Assembly (NCBI RefSeq): GCF_013403915.1
Contig: NZ_JABFDI010000009.1
Span: 1 to 64,000, forward strand
Length of the DNA: 64,000 nt
Source of the DNA: Winogradskyella pacifica
Lineage (GTDB): Bacteria; Bacteroidota; Bacteroidia; Flavobacteriales; Flavobacteriaceae
Direction of reading: 5' to 3'
The translations under genes were made by a program, and so were the position numbers. The notes under the pieces are model-generated. The model did not search any database and was not told the origin of the DNA. It saw only the letters and a list, made by a program, of their open reading frames with translations. Shown here one piece after another: positions 1 through 8,685 of this stretch. Each line of letters starts with the position of its first letter. The first letter of the stretch is position 1.

Positions 1-179
1 GCACAGTTTAGAGGTGTTAAAAATATAGAATTTTTCCTTTTTAGATTAACAACCATTTTTGCTTAAACACAACTTTTAGTCTTGATCCGTAAGAATCGCT
101 TTGCTATATTTTAAATAAGAACTAATTACATAATTAATCAAGTATCTTAACAATAAAACCAACATGATTAAAAATTAAA

Positions 180-218
180 AGGTCGCCTAAATTGTTTTTA
201 GACGACCTCTTTTTTTTG
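180..218. terminator. Bidirectional intrinsic terminator
   Basis: The stem AGGTCG-C-CTAAA pairs with TTTAG-A-CGACCT (one internal mismatch, short loop). A run of T follows on the plus strand and five T follow on the minus strand. It ends the minus-strand oxoamine synthase gene that stops at 236, and probably also a plus-strand transcript entering from the left. Upstream of it, bases 1-179 show no gene. Confidence 0.8.
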
Positions 219-235
219 TTTATTAAGTAAATTAA

Positions 236-1495
236 CTATTCACCCATAGCAGCAATTAAAGCTGCTGACATTCTTTTATAAGTACCGTTTACTAAACGTT
301 CTCTAATAGCATCAAAAGCATCTAATGTTTCTTTTACATCTACTAATGTATGTGTAGCCGTCGGAATCATTCTTAATAAAATTAATCCTTTAGGAATTAC
401 AGGGTAAACTACTATAGAACAGAATATTCCGTAGTTTTCTCGTAAGTCTCTTACTAAAGCCATTGCTTCAGGAATACTTCCTTTTAGATACACAGGAGTT
501 ACACAACTTTGTGTTGTTCCGATATCAAAACCACGCTCTTTTAAACCTGATTGTAAGGCATCAACTATTGTCCAAAGATTCGCTTTAAGTTCTGGCATTG
601 TACGCAACATGTCTAAACGTTTTAATGCACCAACAACAAGCTGCATTTGTAACGACTTAGCGAACATTTGAGAACGTAAGTTATATTTTAAATAATCTAT
701 AATTTCTTTATCAGCTGCAATAAACGCACCTGTACTTGCCATAGATTTTGCAAAAGTTGCAAAATAAACATCGATGTCATCTTGAACTCCTTGCTCCTCA
801 CCTGCTCCAGCACCTGTAGCACCTAAAGTACCAAATCCGTGAGCATCATCTACAAAAAATCTAAAGTTGAATTTCTTCTTAAGCTCAACAATCTCTTTTA
901 AACGGCCTTGTTCTCCTCGCATTCCGAAGACACCTTCAGAAATAACTAAAATCCCTCCCCCTGTTTGCTCTGCCATTTTTGTAGCACGCTCTAAGTTTTT
1001 CTCTAAGCTTACGATATCGTTGTGCTTATAAGTAAAACGTTTACCCATGTGTAAACGCACACCATCAATAATACAAGCGTGTGCATCAACATCGTAAACA
1101 ATAATATCATCTTTAGCTACCAAAGCGTCAATGGTAGATACCATTCCTTGATATCCAAAATTTAATAAGTATGCAGCCTCTTTATTAACAAAAGCAGCTA
1201 ATTCGTTTTGTAATTGCTCATGTAAATCTGTGTGACCAGACATCATACGTGCTCCCATAGGGTATGCAGAACCGTACTTAACACCAGCTTCCCCATCTAC
1301 TTTTCGAACTTCTGGATGATTGGCTAAACCTAAGTAATCATTGATACTCCAAGTAATAACATCTTTCCCTTGAAACTTCATTCTATTAGAGATTTCACCT
1401 TCAAGCTTTGGAAACACAAAATAACCTTCAGCCTGAGCTGCCCATTTTCCAAGTGGTCCTTTATCTTTATAAATCTTTGCAAATAAATCCTTCAT
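236..1495 (-). CDS. Alpha-oxoamine synthase family PLP enzyme (candidate cysteate/serine fatty acyltransferase)
   Basis: A 419-residue fold-type I PLP enzyme of the 8-amino-7-oxononanoate synthase / serine palmitoyltransferase family, which condenses an amino acid with an acyl thioester and releases CO2. Visible motifs are the cofactor-stacking histidine in DVDAHACIIDG (about residues 135-145), DDAHG at 216-220, and the Schiff-base lysine K250 in TFAKSMASTG. In gliding Bacteroidota a member of this family condenses cysteate with fatty acyl groups to make capnine, the base of sulfonolipids; others make sphinganine. The co-oriented neighbour upstream is a cysteine-synthase-like enzyme, which fits the cysteate version, but sequence alone cannot tell cysteate from serine. 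No biotin genes are nearby, so KBL/BioF is less likely. A terminator-like hairpin occupies its leader. The family call is sure; the substrate is inferred. Confidence 0.85.
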   Translation of the reverse strand: MKDLFAKIYKDKGPLGKWAAQAEGYFVFPKLEGEISNRMKFQGKDVITWSINDYLGLANHPEVRKVDGEAGVKYGSAYPMGARMMSGHTDLHEQLQNELAAFVNKEAAYLLNFGYQGMVSTIDALVAKDDIIVYDVDAHACIIDGVRLHMGKRFTYKHNDIVSLEKNLERATKMAEQTGGGILVISEGVFGMRGEQGRLKEIVELKKKFNFRFFVDDAHGFGTLGATGAGAGEEQGVQDDIDVYFATFAKSMASTGAFIAADKEIIDYLKYNLRSQMFAKSLQMQLVVGALKRLDMLRTMPELKANLWTIVDALQSGLKERGFDIGTTQSCVTPVYLKGSIPEAMALVRDLRENYGIFCSIVVYPVIPKGLILLRMIPTATHTLVDVKETLDAFDAIRERLVNGTYKRMSAALIAAMGE

Positions 1496-1510
1496 GCACG
1501 CATACTTTGA

Positions 1511-1550
1511 TATTAAAAATTGGTTCTATGCTTAGAAAGCATAAAACCAA
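1511..1550 (-). promoter_or_regulatory. Terminator-like hairpin in the 5' leader (candidate attenuator)
   Basis: Read on the minus strand, TTGGTTTTATGCTT, loop TCT, then AAGCATAGAACCAA forms a 14-bp stem with one G-U pair, followed at once by TTTTTAATAT. This is the form of an intrinsic terminator, but it lies between a probable promoter (-7 element at 1587-1594) and the start codon at 1495. It could attenuate transcription, or it could be a 5' mRNA-stabilising hairpin. No alternative anti-terminator pairing was worked out. Confidence 0.6.
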
Positions 1551-1586
1551 CGATTAATAATTGTTAATTTATCTAGTTAGTGTCTG

Positions 1587-1594
1587 CAAAATTA
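1587..1594 (-). promoter_or_regulatory. Bacteroidota -7 promoter element
   Basis: On the minus strand this reads TAATTTTG followed by C, matching TAnnTTTG. It lies about 90 bases upstream of the oxoamine synthase start codon. A clear -33 TTTG was not found at the usual distance. Confidence 0.5.
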
Positions 1595-1686
1595 GGTAAT
1601 AATATTATGAATGCATAATTTATTTAGTGAAGTATTCACAAGTTATAAACCGCTTTATTCAACATATTTCACTTAATTATTCTGCA

Positions 1687-1718
1687 AAAAAAAGCCTATT
1701 ACAATTTTGGCAATAGGC
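1687..1718 (-). terminator. Intrinsic terminator of the cysteine-synthase-like gene
   Basis: On the minus strand, GCCTATT pairs with AATAGGC around an 11-base loop and is followed by eight T. It lies just after the stop codon of the gene at 1742-2779, so that gene and the next one downstream (236-1495) are not simply one transcript. Confidence 0.75.
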
Positions 1719-1741
1719 ATATGTTTTTTTTTAATTATAAT

Positions 1742-2779
1742 CTATTTTATGTACTCTATAGTTGCTTGTACAACACTTTTAGCATCAAAAAAGCCTTGAT
1801 CTTCCATCCACTTATCATTATAGACTTTACTCATATAACGCGATCCATGATCTGGAAAAATCACTACAACTTTATCCGTTGACTTAAATTCTCCTTCTTC
1901 TTGTAATTGTTTAATCGCTTGCATTGCTGCACCACTTGTATAACCTACAAAAAGACCTTCAGTATTTGAAATTTCTCTTGCCGTATGTGCACTTTCTTCA
2001 TCTGTAACCTTGATAAACTTATCAATTAGATCAAAGTCCGTAGCCGTAGGAATCAAATTCTTACCTAAACCTTCAATTCTGTAAGGATAAATTTCTTTAT
2101 CATCAAACTCACGTGTTTCGTGGTAGCTCTTTAAAACAGAACCGTAAGCATCAACACCAATAACTTTTACATTTGGGTTTTGCTCTTTTAAATACTTTGA
2201 GATTCCAGAAATTGTTCCTCCTGTACCACTACAAGCAATTAGGTGTGTAATTTCACCACTTGTCTGATCCCAAATTTCTGGACCGGTAGATTTGTAATGT
2301 GCATCAATATTTAATTGGTTAAAATATTGATTGATATAAATAGAACCTTTATTCTCTTCGTGTAAACGTTTTGCAACTTCGTAGTAAGAACGAGGGTCAT
2401 CTGCTTTTACATGTGCGGGACACACATAAACTTTTGCGCCCATAGACTTTAACATGTCTATTTTGTCTGCAGATGATTTAGAGCTTACAGCCAAAATACA
2501 TTCGTACCCTTTAATAATACTAACCATAGCGATACTAAAACCGGTGTTACCAGAAGTCGTTTCTATAATTGTATCACCAGGAGTCAAAATACCTCGACGC
2601 TCAGCTTCTTCTATAATATGTAATGCAATTCTGTCTTTTGAAGAATGACCTGGATTAAACGCTTCTACTTTGGCATAAAACTCACCATCGAAGTCAGCAG
2701 TCATTCTATTTAATTTGATTAAGGGCGTGTTACCTATTAGTTGTAACACATTATCAAATACATTTTTGTTTTGCTTCAT
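1742..2779 (-). CDS. Cysteine-synthase-like fold-type II PLP enzyme (candidate cysteate synthase)
   Basis: A 345-residue enzyme of the O-acetylserine sulfhydrylase / cystathionine beta-synthase family, without the C-terminal CBS domains of true eukaryotic-type CBS. The PLP lysine is K48 in PGHSSKDR (usual family form PxxSxKDR). TSGNTG at 75-80 is the substrate loop, GTGGT at 185-189 binds the cofactor phosphate, and a late SGAA motif is present. The family makes cysteine, cystathionine or, in some bacteria, cysteate from phosphoserine or acetylserine and sulfite. The adjacent oxoamine synthase makes a cysteate-producing role attractive, but a plain cysteine synthase cannot be excluded. No serine acetyltransferase gene is nearby. 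It carries its own terminator. Confidence 0.85.
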   Translation of the reverse strand: MKQNKNVFDNVLQLIGNTPLIKLNRMTADFDGEFYAKVEAFNPGHSSKDRIALHIIEEAERRGILTPGDTIIETTSGNTGFSIAMVSIIKGYECILAVSSKSSADKIDMLKSMGAKVYVCPAHVKADDPRSYYEVAKRLHEENKGSIYINQYFNQLNIDAHYKSTGPEIWDQTSGEITHLIACSGTGGTISGISKYLKEQNPNVKVIGVDAYGSVLKSYHETREFDDKEIYPYRIEGLGKNLIPTATDFDLIDKFIKVTDEESAHTAREISNTEGLFVGYTSGAAMQAIKQLQEEGEFKSTDKVVVIFPDHGSRYMSKVYNDKWMEDQGFFDAKSVVQATIEYIK

Positions 2780-2852
2780 AAATAAAATTTTTCAGTAACT
2801 AATCAAATTATTAGACACCTAAAACCTCACAAAAGTAACATTTTTTTTTGAT

Positions 2853-4916
2853 TTAACTGGATATTCCTTCTAAATCAAGTAAAAAGGCAAACTCTTCAGC
2901 ATCTTCTTTTAAGCTTTCAAATCGTCCGGATGCACCACCGTGACCCGCATCCATATTCGTTTTTAAATACAATTTATTAGCGTCTATTTTTAAGTCTCTA
3001 AGTTTGGCTACCCATTTCGCTGGCTCCCAATACTGCACTTGCGAATCGTGAAGTCCTGTTGTAATCAACATGTTGGGATACGCCTTCGCTTCTACGTTAT
3101 CATAAGGAGAATACGATTTTATATAATCATAATAGAGTTTATCATTCGGATTTCCCCATTCATCATATTCACCAGTGGTTAACGGAATAGAATCATCTAA
3201 CATCGTCGTAATGACATCTACAAAAGGTACCGCTGCAATAATACCGTTGTATAATTCTGGTGCGGTGTTAATTATAGCACCCATTAACAAACCTCCTGCA
3301 CTGCCTCCCATAGCATATAAATGTTGAGACGACGTGTAACGCTCTTTTATTAAATGCAACGAACAGGCTATAAAATCTGAAAATGTATTTTTCTTGTTTA
3401 ATAACTTTCCATTTTCATACCAATCACGGCCTAAATATTCTCCTCCTCTAATATGTGTAATAACATAAATAAATCCACGATCTAACAAGCTTAATCTAAT
3501 CGTCGAAAAATAAGGATCCATTGTAGAACCATAACTTCCATAAGCGTATTGCAATAATGGATTCGTTCCATCTTTTTTAATGCCTTTACGATATACAACA
3601 GACATTGGGATTTTAGTACCATCTTCAGCAGTTGCCCAGATACGTTCTGAGATGTAATTGTCTTTGTCAAAATTCTTATCTAAAACCTCTTGCTCCTTTA
3701 ATACCGTTTTAGTTTTAGTACGCATATTAAACTCAATAACCGAAGACGGAGTTGTCATGGCATTATAACCATAACGTAATATTTCAGTATCAAAATCTAC
3801 ATTGGTACCTGTATACGCTGTATAGGTTTCATTATCAAAAGGTAAATAGTAATCTTCACTTCCGTCCCAACGTTTTATTCGTATTTCGTTTAAGCCGTTT
3901 TTACGCTCAGAAATCACTAAATAATCTTTAAAAATATCAATACCTTCTAATAAAACATCATCTCTATGCGCTATGACTTCTGTCCAATTTTCAACTTTAG
4001 TATCAGTTTCTAAAGTCTTCATTAATTTAAAATTGGTCGCTTTGTCCTTATTCGTCAGCATATAAAAGTGATTATCATAATGCGAAATGCTATATTCTAA
4101 ACCTCTTATTCTTGGTTGAAAAACTTGAAACTTACCTTCAGGATTATCCGCATCTAGAATATGATATTCATTAGTTAGCGTGCTATAACACGCAATAATA
4201 ATATACTTTCTAGATTTTGATTTGTAAACCGCCGCACCAAACGTATCATCTCCTTCTTCAAAAACAAGTTCATCATCAGAATTGTCTCCTAAGCGATGTT
4301 TATAAACTTGAAACGCTCGTAAAGTAACCTCATCCTTTTTGGTATAAAATAAAGTGGCATTATCATTTGCCCAGCTTGAAGAACCTGTCGTATTTAATAC
4401 ACGATCTAAAGCCACCTCGTGTGTTTTTAAATTCTTTACATGAATCGTGTAATTACGTCGTCCTGTGTTATCAATTCCGTAGGACACTAATTTATTATCC
4501 GGACTAATACTTATACCTGCTAATTTGAAATAAGGTTCACCTTCAGCCATCACGTTACAATCAAATAACAATTCTTCAGGATTATCTAAACTGTCTTTTT
4601 TACGTGTATAGATTGGGTAATCTTTTCCTTTTTCGAATTTAGTGATATACCAATAGCCATTATATTTATAAGGTACAGACGAATCATCCTCTTTTATTCT
4701 GGCTTTCATTTCATCAAATAAATCTGACTGAAAATCTTTTGTATGTGCCATTTCAGAATCGCAATACGCGTTTTCAGCATTGAGATAATCGATCACTTCT
4801 GGATGCTCCCGATCCTTCATCCAAAAATAATTATCAACACGAACATCTCCATGTTTTTCTAATTGATGTGGAATTTTCTTGGCAATAGGAGGAGTGATAT
4901 CCGAATTTTTTATCAT
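2853..4916 (-). CDS. ptrB: Oligopeptidase B (S9A prolyl oligopeptidase family)
   Basis: A 687-residue serine peptidase. The first ~410 residues form the beta-propeller gate of S9 enzymes and the last ~270 the alpha/beta-hydrolase domain. The catalytic triad is visible: S539 in GGSAGG, D624 in GLHDSQV and H659 in DAGHGG. The stretch THIRGGEYLGRDWYENGK (488-504) is characteristic of oligopeptidase B, which cleaves short peptides after basic residues. There is no signal peptide, so it should act in the cytoplasm or periplasm on peptide fragments. It is divergent from ybaB; the two share the 4917-4990 promoter region. The family assignment is firm; cleavage specificity is inferred from the family. 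Confidence 0.93.
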   Translation of the reverse strand: MIKNSDITPPIAKKIPHQLEKHGDVRVDNYFWMKDREHPEVIDYLNAENAYCDSEMAHTKDFQSDLFDEMKARIKEDDSSVPYKYNGYWYITKFEKGKDYPIYTRKKDSLDNPEELLFDCNVMAEGEPYFKLAGISISPDNKLVSYGIDNTGRRNYTIHVKNLKTHEVALDRVLNTTGSSSWANDNATLFYTKKDEVTLRAFQVYKHRLGDNSDDELVFEEGDDTFGAAVYKSKSRKYIIIACYSTLTNEYHILDADNPEGKFQVFQPRIRGLEYSISHYDNHFYMLTNKDKATNFKLMKTLETDTKVENWTEVIAHRDDVLLEGIDIFKDYLVISERKNGLNEIRIKRWDGSEDYYLPFDNETYTAYTGTNVDFDTEILRYGYNAMTTPSSVIEFNMRTKTKTVLKEQEVLDKNFDKDNYISERIWATAEDGTKIPMSVVYRKGIKKDGTNPLLQYAYGSYGSTMDPYFSTIRLSLLDRGFIYVITHIRGGEYLGRDWYENGKLLNKKNTFSDFIACSLHLIKERYTSSQHLYAMGGSAGGLLMGAIINTAPELYNGIIAAVPFVDVITTMLDDSIPLTTGEYDEWGNPNDKLYYDYIKSYSPYDNVEAKAYPNMLITTGLHDSQVQYWEPAKWVAKLRDLKIDANKLYLKTNMDAGHGGASGRFESLKEDAEEFAFLLDLEGISS

Positions 4917-4955
4917 TTGTTATGAAAATTTAGTCTAAAAAGAGGCGCAATTTAG

Positions 4956-4963
4956 TAATTTTG
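4956..4963 (+). promoter_or_regulatory. -7 promoter element of the ybaB gene
   Basis: TAATTTTG matches TAnnTTTG and lies 28 bases before the ATG at 4991. Because the TTG at 4961 lies inside this element, it is very unlikely to be the start codon. Confidence 0.55.
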
Positions 4964-4990
4964 TATCTGAATAAATTAAAAGATAAGATT

Positions 4991-5314
4991 ATGTTTGGAG
5001 ATATGATGGGAATGATGGGCAAATTAAAAGATGCTCAAAAGAAAGTTGAAGCAACAAAAGAGCGCTTACATACCGTTTTAATTGACGAAGCGAGTACTGA
5101 CAATAAATTGAAAGTAACGATTACAGCCAATAGAACAATTAAATCTATTGATATTGCTGATGAATTACTTCAAGATAAAGACATGTTAGAAGATTATTTA
5201 ATCCTCACACTAAACAAAGCGATTGAAAAAGCAACCAACGTTCACGAAACAGAAGTAGCTGCTGTCGCAAAAGAAGGCATGCCAAATATTCCTGGAATGG
5301 ATATGTTTAAATAG
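4991..5314 (+). CDS. ybaB: YbaB/EbfC family nucleoid-associated protein
   Basis: A small (107-residue) DNA-binding protein of the YbaB/EbfC family, which forms tweezer-like dimers on the nucleoid. It has the usual short Met/Gly-rich beginning ([18 protein letters not shown]), an amphipathic helix and a central beta-sheet region. I place the start at the ATG at 4991; an upstream TTG at 4961 would add ten residues but overlaps the -7 element. In many bacteria the gene sits with dnaX and recR; here dnaX is 34 kb away. Its 3' end overlaps the convergent threonine aldolase gene by eight bases. Confidence 0.93.
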   Translation: MFGDMMGMMGKLKDAQKKVEATKERLHTVLIDEASTDNKLKVTITANRTIKSIDIADELLQDKDMLEDYLILTLNKAIEKATNVHETEVAAVAKEGMPNIPGMDMFK

Positions 5315-6323
5315 ATTTTAGCTCACTTAAAAGTTTGTCGTGCATTTGGGTTGTATAATCCAAATGTGTGACCATTCTAAGTTTATTACTTCCCATTCCT
5401 ATAATATGAATATTCTTTTCTTTTAAGTTATTCAGGAATTGTGCTTCATCCACACCATCATTTAATTCGAAAATGACAATATTGGTTTCAATAGGTTCTA
5501 CTTTTCTAATTATGGATAATTTAGATAACTCCGCTCCTATTTCTTTTGCTCTTTTATGATCGTCTGCAAGTCGTTCAATATTATTATCTAACGCATACAA
5601 ACCAGCAGCAGCCAAATAGCCAACCTGTCGCATATTACCTCCAAAGAGCTTTCTTAAACTCAAAGATTTTTTCATAATCTCGGCATCTCCTATCAGCACA
5701 GAACCTATTGGGCAGCCTAAACCTTTACTTAAACAAACTGAAACCGTATCGAAAAGCTGACCATATTGCATCGTCGTTTCGTTTTTTGCAACCATAGCAT
5801 TCCATAAGCGTGCTCCATCTAAATGAAACCCTAGATTATTAGTTTTACAGACGTTTTTAATGTTTTCTAATTCCTCAAAATTCCAACACGCTCCTCCACC
5901 TTTATTTGTGGTATTTTCTACCTCAACTAAACTGGTTTGACTGTAATAATACTCTGAAGGATTAATAGCTTCCTTTACTTGTTCTGCCGTAAACATACCA
6001 CGTTGGCCATCAATGAGTTTACAAGACGCACCGCTATGAAAAGCCACTCCTCCAACTTCATAATTATAAATATGAGCGTATTTATCGCAAATAACTTGTT
6101 CTCCAGGATTGGTATGTAACTTTATAGCGATTTGATTCGCCATGCTTCCTGATGGAAAAAATAATGCTTTTTGTTTGCCAAATAGTGTTGCTAACCGTTC
6201 TTCTAATTCATTAACTGTAGGATCTTCTCTAAAAACATCATCTCCAACTTGGGCAGACATCATAGCATCTAACATGCCTTTTGATGGTTTTGTAACGGTA
6301 TCACTTCTTAAGTCTATTATCAT
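5307..6323 (-). CDS. ltaE: Low-specificity L-threonine aldolase
   Basis: A 338-residue fold-type I PLP enzyme that splits L-threonine or allo-threonine to glycine and acetaldehyde. The start [14 protein letters not shown] is typical of the family. H84 in KYAHIYNYE stacks on the cofactor, D169 sits in [10 protein letters not shown], and the Schiff-base lysine is K200 in [14 protein letters not shown]. Length and motifs match characterised enzymes. The acetaldehyde product could feed the aldehyde dehydrogenases further along the window, but that link is speculative. Its last codons overlap the end of ybaB. The intergenic stretch 6324-6532 beyond its start holds the prfB promoter and nothing else that I recognise. 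Confidence 0.93.
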   Translation of the reverse strand: MIIDLRSDTVTKPSKGMLDAMMSAQVGDDVFREDPTVNELEERLATLFGKQKALFFPSGSMANQIAIKLHTNPGEQVICDKYAHIYNYEVGGVAFHSGASCKLIDGQRGMFTAEQVKEAINPSEYYYSQTSLVEVENTTNKGGGACWNFEELENIKNVCKTNNLGFHLDGARLWNAMVAKNETTMQYGQLFDTVSVCLSKGLGCPIGSVLIGDAEIMKKSLSLRKLFGGNMRQVGYLAAAGLYALDNNIERLADDHKRAKEIGAELSKLSIIRKVEPIETNIVIFELNDGVDEAQFLNNLKEKNIHIIGMGSNKLRMVTHLDYTTQMHDKLLSELKSI

Positions 6324-6505
6324 ATTTATGTCCCGAGAAAGCGGAAATCTTCTATTAAATTTTGAATTATATTCTTGACGCTAATCTATATTAATTCTTT
6401 CTTTTCAATTGAGAACAATTAAAACTAACGTCTTTTTTCTAAATCATAAAACTACGGAATTTCCAAAAAATCGATTCAAAATTATGGCACTTTATTAACG
6501 CGCCT

Positions 6506-6513
6506 TATATTTG
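6506..6513 (+). promoter_or_regulatory. -7 promoter element of prfB
   Basis: TATATTTG matches TAnnTTTG and lies 20 bases before the prfB ATG at 6533. Confidence 0.5.
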
Positions 6514-6532
6514 TATAAAATTATCTTACACT

Positions 6533-7643
6533 ATGATAACATCAGATCAAATAAAAGATCTCAATTCCCGTCTAGACGTACTTAGACAATATCTTTGACT
6601 TAGATGCTAAGCTCATAGAAATCGCCAACGAAGAAGAGCAAACGTTTGACCCCAATTTTTGGAATGACTCCAAAGCTGCCGAATTGGTTATGAAATCCAT
6701 TCGTGAGAAAAAGAGTTGGGTTAATGACTATAATGATGCCAAATCACTTTTTGAAGATTTAGAAGTTATTTACGAATTCTACAAGGAGGATGAAGCTCCG
6801 ATGGAAAATGTTGAAGCGCGTTATGAATCTGCAACTGATGCCATTGAAAAGTTAGAATTTAAAAACATGCTTTCTGAAGAAGGTGACAGTTTAAGTGCTG
6901 TATTGCAAATTACAGCTGGTGCAGGCGGAACAGAATCTTGTGATTGGGCAAACATGTTAATGCGTATGTATCTTATGTATGCCGAAAAAAGCGGTTATAA
7001 AGTTAGAGAGCTTAACATGCAAGAAGGAGATGTTGCTGGGATAAAAACCGTAACTTTAGAAATTGAAGGCGATTTTGCTTTCGGTTGGCTTAAAGGAGAG
7101 AACGGAGTCCATCGTTTGGTGCGTATTTCACCTTTTGATAGTAATGCGAAACGCCATACGAGTTTTGCTTCAGTGTATGTTTACCCATTGGTTGATGATA
7201 CTATTGAAATAGACATTAATCCTTCTGACATTGAAATCACAACAGCCAGATCTAGTGGCGCTGGTGGACAAAATGTAAACAAAGTTGAGACTAAAGTTCA
7301 GCTTTTACATAAACCTTCAGGAATTCAAATTCAATGTTCAGAAACACGTTCTCAGCACGATAACCGAAATAGAGCAATGCAAATGTTGAAGTCTCAATTA
7401 TACGAAATTGAGCTACAAAAACAGATGGCACAGCGTGATGATATTGAGGCAGGAAAAATGAAAATTGAATGGGGAAGTCAAATCAGAAATTACGTTATGC
7501 ACCCTTATAAGTTAGTCAAAGATGTACGTTCTGCTCACGAAACAGGAAATGTTGACGCTGTTATGGATGGTGCTATTGAACCGTTTTTAAAAGCATACTT
7601 AATGATGATGGGACAAAAAGAAGATTCGGCATTAAAATTGTAA
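6533..7643 (+). CDS. prfB: Peptide chain release factor 2, with programmed +1 frameshift
   Basis: RF2 recognises UGA and UAA and triggers release of the finished protein. The gene begins at the ATG at 6533, reads 21 codons and meets an in-frame TGA at 6596-6598 in the context TAT CTT TGA C. A +1 slip at CTT continues in the frame GAC TTA GAT and runs unbroken to 7643, giving 369 residues, the family length. The stop-recognition tripeptide SPF is at about 199-201 and the catalytic GGQ at 244-246. This is the classic RF2 autoregulatory frameshift, in which scarce RF2 favours the slip. The AGGGGG element found upstream of the slip site in E. coli is not present (the bases there are CTTAGACAA). 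The ArsC-like gene follows after 32 bases and may be co-transcribed. Confidence 0.96.
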
Positions 7644-7675
7644 TATTATAGTTACTAAAATAAAATCAGCATAAA

Positions 7676-8017
7676 ATGATTGAAATATACCACAACCCAC
7701 GATGTTCCAAATCGAGACAAGGCCTTTCTATATTAGAAGAATCCGGTAAAGCATTTGAAATCATAAAATATCTGGAAGAAGACTTAACATCTGTTGAACT
7801 ACAAGACGTGATTATAAAATTAGGCATAAAACCTATAGATTTAATCCGAAAAAACGAAGCAATTTGGAAATCAGAATTCAAAGGAAAATCCCTTTCTGAT
7901 AATGAAATTATTGCCGCTATGGTTAATCATCCAAAACTCATAGAACGCCCGATTGTAATTAATGGAGATAAGGCTGTAATTGGCAGGCCACCAGAAGCAA
8001 TCAAAGACATTATATAA
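7676..8017 (+). CDS. arsC: ArsC/Spx-family thioredoxin-fold protein (arsenate reductase-like)
   Basis: A 113-residue protein of the glutaredoxin-dependent arsenate reductase family. The catalytic cysteine is C10 in NPRCSKSRQ. The late motifs ERPIV and GRPPE contain the conserved cis-proline and arginine of the family. No arsenite pump or ArsR repressor is nearby, and many chromosomal homologues have no proven role in arsenic resistance, so the substrate is open. It follows prfB closely, so it is probably expressed with it. Confidence 0.85.
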   Translation: MIEIYHNPRCSKSRQGLSILEESGKAFEIIKYLEEDLTSVELQDVIIKLGIKPIDLIRKNEAIWKSEFKGKSLSDNEIIAAMVNHPKLIERPIVINGDKAVIGRPPEAIKDII

Positions 8018-8114
8018 CATTACAAACATGAAACATGCATGTTCAAATTTTTATCAACTAAGAAAATGATTTAAAGCGAACAGCATGTGACCATAAAACA
8101 ATAAACTCAAACAC

Positions 8115-8564
8115 ATGAGAAAGACAATTTTATTAATTTTCACCATTCTCTTAGGCTTAAATATTAATGCTCAAAGACAAGGGAATAATAGGAGTAACAT
8201 CCCTCAAACGAATAGAGAACCTTCGGAGCAAGAAATTGCAAAGTACGAGCGAGAAGCAGAAGAACGTAAAGAAGAATATATTGCTAATTTTCTAACAACT
8301 CTAGAGGCAGATGATTTTCAAAAGCAAATCATTAAGCTATCTATAAATAGTTTTTTTGAGGAAAAAATAGCCATATTTAAAACAAGATTTGAGCATTCTC
8401 TTGATCGTAAGGCAGCAATACAAAATTTAGAAGACACTCACTTTTCAGAATTAGAAGAACTCATTTCAGAAGATGACATGGCCAAAATAAAGGAAATGAT
8501 ATCAGGAAAATTTGATGAAAAAGAAGTTGCCAAAAAGAAGCGAAAAAGAAAAAAAAGGAACTAA
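8115..8564 (+). CDS. Hypothetical secreted protein, charged C-terminus
   Basis: A 149-residue protein with a cleavable signal peptide (MRKTILLIFTILLGLNINAQ) and a highly charged, probably helical mature part rich in Glu and Lys, ending in KKKRKRKKRN. I do not recognise a named domain. Small exported helical proteins of this kind often sit just before outer-membrane receptors in flavobacteria, as here: a TonB receptor starts 120 bases downstream. That gene has its own promoter-like element, so co-transcription is uncertain. Confidence 0.7.
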   Translation: MRKTILLIFTILLGLNINAQRQGNNRSNIPQTNREPSEQEIAKYEREAEERKEEYIANFLTTLEADDFQKQIIKLSINSFFEEKIAIFKTRFEHSLDRKAAIQNLEDTHFSELEELISEDDMAKIKEMISGKFDEKEVAKKKRKRKKRN

Positions 8565-8641
8565 AACTAATGTTATGTTAAAATCGCTTTCCATTTTATT
8601 GTCTTTAACACAAGATTAACCAATTTCAACTAAACTAAAGG

Positions 8642-8649
8642 TATTTTTG
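8642..8649 (+). promoter_or_regulatory. -7 promoter element of the TonB receptor gene
   Basis: TATTTTTG followed by C matches TAnnTTTG and lies 37 bases before the ATG at 8686. Confidence 0.5.
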
Positions 8650-8685
8650 CGAGTCTAATAGACTAATAACCTTTAAACATTTGTG

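Noticed and set aside
4961..4990. Longer N-terminus of YbaB from a TTG start
   Set aside because: The TTG is inside the -7 element, and the ATG at 4991 gives the family's usual start.
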